This document shows, one piece after another, positions 56,490 through 64,000 of a stretch of 64,000 bases of DNA (its first letter is position 1; every line of letters starts with the position of its first letter). Source of the DNA: Owenia fusiformis (lineage: Eukaryota > Annelida > Polychaeta > Sabellida > Oweniidae); NCBI GenBank assembly GCA_903813345.2, contig CAIIXF020000002.1, positions 23,016,455 to 23,080,454 on the forward strand. The letters run 5' to 3'. A program made the translations under genes and the position numbers. The notes under the pieces are model-generated. The model was not told the origin of the DNA. It ran no database searches and saw only the letters and a list, made by a program, of their open reading frames with translations.

Positions 56490-57480
56490 AAATTAAATAC
56501 TCACACGCTTTTAAGCACACATGACCTTTTCCAGTTTTGCTCATTTAATTTACCTTGAAAACCAAGGAGACCGAACGCAATTGCTATATACAACCTTGAT
56601 ACGTGTACCAGGTCTATAATTGCATTTTCTCATGGAAGGAACCAAGCAAAAATTATAAAAATAATTCTGCGTAGAGGTGATGCTTCACAAATAATATTAA
56701 TGTCAAAAAATTAATTCATTTCTTCAAAATTAAATAATGACACGCATTTACGCACACATGACCTTTTCCAGTTTTGCTTATTTCATTTACCTTGAAAACC
56801 AAAGAGACTGGACGCAATTGCCAAATACTTCTTTGATACGCGTGCCAGGTCTATAATTGCATTTTCTCATGGAAGGAATCAAGCAAAAATTATAAAAATA
56901 ATTCTATGTTAAGGTGATGCTTCACAAATAATATTAATGTCAAAACTTTAATTCATTTCTTCAAATCCAAATACTGACACGCTTTTACGCACACGTGACC
57001 TTTTCTCCTTTTGCTCATTTTATCTATCCTAAAAATCAGTGAGCCTTAATACATTGTCCGATACTTCTTTAATACATGTCGGGTCTAAAATTGCAGTTTA
57101 TCATGAAAGAAATCGAACAATTATTATAAAAATAATTATGTGTAAAGGTGATGTTCTTCAGATCATATAAACATCAAAATTGTAATTCATTTATTGAAGT
57201 TTAATATCCACATGCTTTACCGCACACATAACCCTTTCCCTTTTTTGTTCATTTTATCTATCTTAAAAATCAGTGAGCCTGAACTCATTGCTAAATAATT
57301 TTTGATATGAGTCAGCTGCAGGTCTAAAATTGCATTTTATCATGGAACAAAACTAGCAATCATTATAAAAATAATTCTGTGTAAAGGTGATGTTCCAAAG
57401 ACAATATATATGTCAATTTGATAATTCAGTTACTCAAAATGAATTATCCACATGCTTTTACGCACACATGATAATTTTCT
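56490..57480. repeat. ~235-bp tandem repeat, four to five diverged units
   Basis: Units each contain ACGCACACATGACC (or a variant), a TCTATAATTGCA or TCTAAAATTGCA segment and TTATAAAAATAATTCT, recurring near 56515, 56748, 56985, 57222 and 57458. A more diverged unit may start near 56295. Confidence 0.8.
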
Positions 57481-58600
57481 GAATGACGCTACTTTTTGGA
57501 TTCAACCATGCATATAACGTCATGAAATACACATTTCTACCGAAATTATGCCCAACCGTTTTCGCAGAAAATGTAACAAATGAAGGCATTTTATCGGAAC
57601 TGATTGATATTTGGTACTTATAAAATATCGTATTTACTTTAACTTTTAAGCGATTCAGACATTTAAAAAAACGATGTTTAATCAATGTTAATTTCGCACG
57701 AATATAGGGTACAAAATGAGTGAAAGTCTCACGTGTTTGATTGCATTTTACTCCCATTTATGTGCATTTTTCTAACATTAAAATGAAATAGTTCGAAAGA
57801 AGAGATCAGTAGAATTCTATCCGTCACTTTCATTTTCAAATGTTTAAATGTTTACCATTTCAATGGACCTCATAAAGATGGTAGCCAACGGACCAGAAAC
57901 AAGTAGTGCGATGACGTCATATATCGCTACACCACTTTGATATAAAGTTTGGTAAACAACAATGGGTTTTTTCAATGTGCCGTCTTCCTAAGACGAGCTG
58001 GCCGGCTGGTTGTACCGTAACGAACTCACGTACACGTACTATGGACGTATTACGACCTGTGCAGTGAAGGGGCTCGAAACCACCGAATCCCCAGGGCCCT
58101 GAATTAGACTATACCCTCTAGTCTGAATTTTTTTGAAATTTGGAATTAAAATATTCAGACTATAGCCCACATATAAAATTTGGGATTGAAAATTATTTGT
58201 TTACATAGGAAGTGCCATTCAAAATGGCAGATTGGGTAAATTAATTTGCATATTTGTTTCTTCTCCTAGCTTCATTCCCATTTGAAAATATGCTGTGTTA
58301 CTTCTTATAGCATTTAATTGTACCTTAATACTAATTGAATTGTTATAATGCGTATTTTTGGGAAATGAAGTTTCCGGCTAAAATTGATGATTGTGTGCAG
58401 GAAATTTCATGTCTTTTCCCACAGGAGGGACAAAATGATCGATAGACTGAATTCTCAGGAAATTCAGTCTATTGGATATAGACTAGGCCCTGAATACGTA
58501 GATGCGGAGATTAGGGACGCGAAGTTTACCTTTCTTGAAAGAAGAGGATGGATAATTGACATTTTGGGACGTATTGAGAACAAGGTTATATAGGTAGACT
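57480..58600. other. Intergenic, no gene recognised
   Basis: Includes a short frame at 58384-58593 (contains QSIGYRLGPEYVD) without domain match. A CGTACG-rich stretch lies near 58015-58065. Confidence 0.4.
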
Positions 58601-58609
58601 ACTGTAAAC

Positions 58610-59240
58610 AGTGCCAATGGCTGATTAAGGACGTAATTGAACTGCTCAGATAGCCTACGTTGTGTAGACGCGATGAACGCGCAACTACTAATTGCCAATG
58701 GGTTGGCTGATTGAGGACGTAATTGAATTGCTAATGGGTTGACTGATTAAGGACGTAATTGAATTGCCAATGGATTGACTGATTAAGGACGTAATTGAAT
58801 TGCCAATGGGTTGACTGATTAAGGACGTAATTGAATTGCCAATGGGTTGACTGATTAAGGACGTAATTGAATTGCCAATGGATTGACTGATTAAGGACGT
58901 AATTGAATTGCCAATGGGTTGAGTGATTAAGGACGTAATTGAATTGCCAATGGGTTGACTGATTAAGGACGTAATTGAACTGCCAATGGGTTGACTGATT
59001 AAGGACGTAATTGAATTGCCAATGGGTTGACTGATTAAGGACGTAATTGAATTGCCAATGGGTTGACTGATTAAGGACGTAATTGAATTGCCAATGGGTT
59101 GAGTGATTAAGGACGTAATTGAATTGCCAATGGGTTGAGTGATTAAGGACGTAATTGAATTGCCAATGGGTTGACTGATTAAGGACGTAATTGAACTGCG
59201 TGGATGGCCTACGTTGTGTAGACGCGATGAACGCGCAATT
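58610..59240. repeat. 36-bp tandem array bracketed by a direct flank repeat
   Basis: About fifteen copies of a 36-base unit (GACTGATTAAGGACGTAATT plus GAATTGCCAATGGGTT), nearly identical. A 32-base block beginning GCCTACGTTGTGTAGACGCG occurs once before (about 58649) and once after (about 59207) the array. Confidence 0.95.
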
Positions 59241-59595
59241 TTACTCTATCTGAACTTCTAGATAGCAACGTACTGCAGACGGAATAAAGACAGGATGGAC
59301 GACGTATAAAAGACTGCATATGAACTACTAAGGTAAAAAGCTATACAAAACTACATGTAGATGTCGCTGTGCGTTCTTCAAAAAGTTGCCGGACTGGTTT
59401 TAAAATGCATGCGAACGGAATGGAACGGAACATAGGGGCAACCTCCTGCGAAGTATTTACGAACTTCATGGACGTGCTCGGTCGGCCGGAAGGTGATTAA
59501 GAATTTTGAAACCATATCAAAATTCGATGGCGACCATACCGTTCCGAAATTAGATCGTGTGATAACGTACTTCAAACGAGATGACCTACTACTAC

Positions 59596-59743
59596 CAGGC
59601 CCGTAGCAAGGGGGGGGGGTTGCCAAAAACTTCTGCAGTTTTTCACCATTTTGAACCCTTCTCTTGTGATTTTAGCCATATTTTCCCCTTCTGGAATTTT
59701 TTGAAAACTGAACCCCCCTTGGTAAATCCTGGCTACGGGCCTG
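59596..59743. mobile_element. Short MITE with CAGGCCCGTAGC ends
   Basis: Ends CAGGCCCGTAGC and GCTACGGGCCTG, flanked by ACTAC on both sides (59591-59595 and 59744-59748), with a poly-G run inside the left end and CCCCCC inside the right. Confidence 0.75.
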
Positions 59744-59749
59744 ACTACC

Positions 59750-60420
59750 TACTACTTAATGACATTGTGCAAATTGGATATCAATCGCAGAACGTGTGTA
59801 CACCGACATGGTGATCTTTAAACATATTTCCTGACAACAGCCTTTTACGAAGCTTTAAAAGGGACATATTTTTCAAATTAAAAAAAATTCAATTTTAATT
59901 TTTCAAATCTCAAAAAAACTTATAAAAATTCACAAAGTACTTATATAAAATCTAAAAACTTTAATAAAACACAATTTTAGTTTTGTAATATATCAAAATA
60001 TTAAATGAAAAATCGATTTTTCTGTTTTAAATCTAAAAAACTTATAAAAATTCACAAAATACTTATCTAAAATCTAAAAACTTGAATGAAACAGGATTTG
60101 ATTTTTGTAATTTCGAAATTCATTTTTCAATTTATTTATTTTTTATATTTATGGAAAAATACCTAGATTACTTTAAAGAAATCAAATTAGTTTACAGATT
60201 TTAAAAATAGTTTTATAAAATACGATGGGACTTTTGCAATTCAAAATATTATTTTCAAAATAATTTTCCAAAAGTATAGAATTATAAAAATAATTTTGCA
60301 AAATAAAAAATAATTTTACAAAACTAATATTGAAAATGCATAAGTATTTTAATTTTACAAAAGTCTTCTGTAAAGGAGATTTTGTAGAATCTAGATGCGG
60401 CGTGTCATGACTTATAATCG
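59750..60420. other. AT-rich 5' flank of the integrase gene
   Basis: From 59870 to 60360 the sequence is very A/T-rich, with repeated AAAACTTATAAAAATTCACA segments (near 59915 and 60045). No gene is seen. Confidence 0.5.
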
Positions 60421-60428
60421 AAGAAGAA

Positions 60429-62296
60429 ATGGAGTCAGATCGAGATGAATGTATAGCCACATACTTTGAAGACGGTTTTACGTACAAGGAGATCGGCATG
60501 TTGTTAAAGTTCCGTCATGGAATTACACTTTCGGAGAGACAGATCAAGAGGGATTTAAAGAAGATGGGGCTCTCAAGAAAATTCGATAAAACTGCCATTG
60601 GCACAGTTGCTGACGCTATCATTCAAGAGATAGATCATGGCAGTGGGTCAGCAATGGGATACCGGAGTATGCATGGCAAAATCACAAAAGTCCATGGGTA
60701 AGTCAATTGATTGATCAATCTCCACAATTTTACCATCGGGGAAGTATCAATGTCCTGATTCCGGAATCGAGAATAGTATCTGGTACCCCGAATCCCGATT
60801 GTAAAATTGTGGAGATTGGATTTGAAAAATCAGCCCCACATTTATGAGGTACATGTATGGGAAGGCATAGGCTGGAATGTGATTCCGCCAATCAGATCAC
60901 TTTAAGGCCAGCAACTATTCTGCCGTCAACTGAATACTTTTCTTGAAAATACCTACTGTATGCTGCCCATCAAGTCAGTTCAACATACACCAGTACTCAA
61001 TACATGTTACCTAGGTCATCTCAGTACCTGTACCTGTCGCTTAGTTTTCATTGAAGGCAAACTCAATTATTAAAAAGATGTCATCATGACGTTTGAAACC
61101 GTTGCCACTTGTGGCATAAGTTAAAAAAGTTGTGTCGTATCTTAATCTCAGTACATGTATTTTCCCCTTTTTGGTCCTCGTCATCTCATTTTCTGGTATA
61201 TGTCACCTCAGAGTGCTGTTGTTTCATTTTCTGTTACCCATCAATTCAGTTGTTCCCGTCAACTCAGTTTTGTACCTGTCATCCCGCCCAATAAGATACT
61301 CATAAAGTTCTTTACCATTATACTGTATTTCACTATTTTATCTCCCCTTTTTCTGGCATAAAATAAAGTATGACAGCTTTTGTGAATTGCAGGCTGAAAA
61401 CAGATCATGAAACAATTCGCCGTTTGCTCTCAGTTCTTGACCCAGAAGGTGTACACAAACGATCAACGAGACGCTTACAAAGGCGACAATATACATCTGA
61501 AGGGAGCAACTATATATGGCATATTGATGGCTGGGATAAACTAACTCCATATGGTTTAACTGTCCATGGATGCTTGGATGGATTCAGTAGAAGAATATTG
61601 TGGCTCAAAGCAGGATCTTCAAATAAAAACTCTATGTTAATTTGCAAATACTTTTGCGATTGTGTTAAAAATGTAAATGGTATTCCAAAGATTGTTCGCG
61701 CAGATCGGGGGACTGAGAATGTCAAGGTTGAACTGCTTCAAACTGTTCTACGCTCTGTAAATGATGACTGTTCATGTAAAGTTGCATTTCTGTATGGAAA
61801 ATCAACTGCAAACCAGAGAATAGAAAGTTTCTGGAGTAAATTTCCAATATATGGAGCAGCAATGTGGATATCTCACTGCCGCCAGCTGTTAGATGTTGGC
61901 ATTATTGACAATTCAAACATACTAGACATTGAGTGTATGAGATATTGTTACATGGATCTACTGCAAAGAGAACTTGACACAACGCAAAGAATGTGGAATA
62001 CACACCATATTCAAAAATCAAAATCTGTCAGTTCAGTTAATGGGAAACCAGATATTCTGTACTTTGCCCCTGAAGAATTTGGACATAAGGATGTGTTGCA
62101 AAAGATTGACCAAGAAATATTTGCTCAGTTAGAATCTGACAATACTTGTGTTGTAGAAACTAACAAGGAACACTTCAAAGAATTATTCCAAATGCTTATG
62201 GAGGAAAGTGGAAAATCAACCCCTAACACATTAGAGGAGGCAAGAGAGTTGCTGGTTTTTCTGTTAGATAAAATTAATCATGAACTGCAACAATAA
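60429..62296 (+). CDS. Integrase-core (rve, DDE) protein, two exons, apparently intact
   Basis: Exons 60429-60697 and 61393-62296, joined by GTAAGT donor and TTGCAG acceptor in phase 2, give 390 residues. Residues 1-60 look like a helix-turn-helix DNA-binding region (FTYKEIGMLLKFRHGITLSE). Residues 125-240 form an integrase fold: WHIDGWDKLTPYGLTVHGCL with D135, RADRGTEN with D194, and NQRIESFW with E234, so the DDE triad is complete. The family is a large set of uncharacterised integrase-core proteins in fish and invertebrates, likely derived from a transposon or retroelement. Start: first in-frame ATG before the helix-turn-helix. No inverted or long terminal repeats are seen around it, so it may be a single-copy host gene or a relic with a preserved frame. 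Confidence 0.85.
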
Positions 62297-62771
62297 TCCA
62301 TTGAATAAGCTTATTCACATCAGTAGGCTTTCAGATTTTTTGAATCAAGCCTGAAGTGTTGATGTTTTACAATTCTGTATAATTTGGTCGTAAAGCTGTT
62401 AATTGTAATGATTTTTCAAGTGGTTGGAAGTTTTCAGGTAGTTTGTCGGTGCAAGGGTTTTTTCAAAATATCACCAAATGGCTAACTCCTACTTTGAATT
62501 GCAATTCTTTCATTTCTATGTCAGTGCATCCATCTGTTTTTTTGTTGAAAATACAAGAGGTGAGTGAGTGAACAGCCAATTTGAAATTGTTAAATGGATG
62601 TTATAAAAAATGACTTTGGGTGCATTAGACTAGTATTATGCAATGCAATTATATGAAATACTGTGTAATTAGCTGGAATTGGACACCTTTCCTTGCATAA
62701 CATGAGCTCCTCTTTCGGTGGGATAATAATCGTATTGAATATATTGATAATGTTCATTCATTTCCAGTTTT

Positions 62772-63290
62772 TATGTCACCACCAAAAGTGGTGACATATT
62801 GTTATGGTCTCGTGGTCTGTTTTTTGTTACGGCGGTTGGTGTCTGGTATCTGGTCTGTAACAAATTCTTACAACTTTCAATAACTTTACAAATACTGTTT
62901 AGACTGACTTCAATTTTTTTCTGAAGCATCTACAAGGTCTTAGAAGTGCATATCTGACTTAAAATATGAGATTTGACCTTCAATGACCTTCTCAAGATCA
63001 ACAAAAAAAGGTCAAAAAGGTCTTTTTTCAACTTGCTTCAAATTGACAAAATTTTTTTCCAAATCATCTACAAGTTCTCAGGAATTCAAATCTGACTTTA
63101 GATTTACGATTTGACCTTTAATGACCTTCTCAAGGTCAAAACGGTCTTTTTTACTCTGCTTCAAATTGCACAATTTTTTTTTCAAAATCATCTACAAGTT
63201 TTCTGAAGTTCAAATCAGACTTTAGATTTAAGGTTTGACGTGCTTTAAATTGACCAAATTGTTTTAGGTGGTGACATTTTGTCATGTTAA
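62772..63290. repeat. Repeat with GTCACCACC/GGTGGTGACA ends and internal ~115-135 bp units
   Basis: Begins TATGTCACCACCAAAAGTGG and ends TAGGTGGTGACATTTTGTCA. Inside, a unit with CATCTACAAG, TCTGACTT and TTTGACCTTNAATGACCTTCTCAAGGTC recurs about three times. The ends are shared with 49795-49928. Confidence 0.6.
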
Positions 63291-63299
63291 TGCCTTGTT

Positions 63300-64000
63300 C
63301 TTATTCCAGTCTATTGGGATGCACTGGAGTTTTACTTTTCCACTGTGGCCACCCTGTACAATATGCCATTATACTTGTGGGACAAATAAAATGAAATAAA
63401 AACACTTAGCATTTTAGTATCTCATTATATTTCTCATAACTAATATTACACAGAATAAGGTATTTCTGAATTATACACACCAAGATGCACTAGGACTCAG
63501 TATTCCTTAAAAAGTAACATCATTATTTAATTCTTTGCAACTGCAAATATTGTTCTTCTTCGTTCTTTGGGATAATGAATGCATCTTAAGAAATTTAACT
63601 TATAAACTAAAAAGTACTTGTTATTTTGATACAAGTGTCAGATACTCTAGTTTACAATTATAAATCAGAGATTTAAAGAAAATTTGCTTCATTCTTTCTA
63701 AATATGGTATAAAAATGACATGGTATAATGATGTTTGGCATGTTCAAAATATTGGCAATATTTTACATGCTTCGAAGAGTAATTCTTAACATGATGTAAC
63801 AGCAATCAATTTACAACAGATAAACTTCAGCTTAAATTATGCACAAATCAAGTACTGAACCGATTTCTTAATTGGCAATACAACTTACAGAAATCTCCAC
63901 ATTCTATCCACAATTCACACTTACATGTAAATTCACATTTTCAGCATCTAGTAGTATTACATCACACAATCCATAGCAACAATAATCAACATCTTAAATT
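63300..64000. other. Right edge, no gene recognised
   Basis: AT-rich DNA without a supported frame, splice-linked exon or clear repeat end. Confidence 0.5.

Overview
The window is animal nuclear DNA. It is AT-rich and intron-dense, with canonical GT/AG splice sites, many miniature inverted-repeat elements, a tRNA-derived SINE, non-LTR reverse-transcriptase remnants and simple-sequence arrays. A clear metazoan PDZD8 gene and an integrase-core gene of a type common in aquatic invertebrates and fish suggest a marine invertebrate, most likely a bivalve mollusc. The taxonomic call is inference. There are no operons, CRISPR arrays or other prokaryotic features.

Region 1 (about 0.3-36 kb) is a local amplification of one gene on the minus strand. 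By joining exons by phase I recover a ten-exon gene for a secreted, cysteine-rich protein of 354 residues with three repeated eight-cysteine modules. The module pattern is CC-x(29-31)-C-x7-C-...-C-x6-CC-x9-C, which loosely resembles EMI domains. Two copies are complete (10468-17103 and 26342-35116). One copy at the left edge (336-5687) has its sixth... more exactly its fifth exon split by a 3.5-kb CACTA-like transposon. One copy is a 5'-truncated fragment (18707-21624). The two complete copies share about 5 kb of nearly identical sequence, including a dead LINE fragment, a MITE and a large hairpin, so the whole locus was duplicated after those insertions. Two copies carry an extra potential terminal exon after the first module that could give a one-module protein.

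The spaces between copies are filled by foldback elements with recognisable target duplications (7036-8870, 20502-21335, 25624-26114), a TTGG-rich tract, and a 12-copy 93-bp minisatellite grown from the C-terminal zinc-finger end of a retroelement.

Region 2 (38064-51618) is a complete 21-exon PDZD8 gene on the minus strand, predicted 1175 residues. It has an N-terminal membrane anchor, an SMP lipid-transfer domain, a PDZ domain set between two C2-like halves, a C1 zinc finger and a C-terminal coiled coil. Its introns hold a SINE, two MITEs with clear target duplications and a roughly 135-bp satellite ending in a GGAC/GTAC microsatellite.

Region 3 (51.6-64 kb) is mostly non-coding: a Tc1/mariner-like MITE pair, a roughly 235-bp tandem array, a 36-bp tandem array bracketed by a repeated flank, and a two-exon, apparently intact gene for an integrase-core (rve) protein of 390 residues at 60429-62296.
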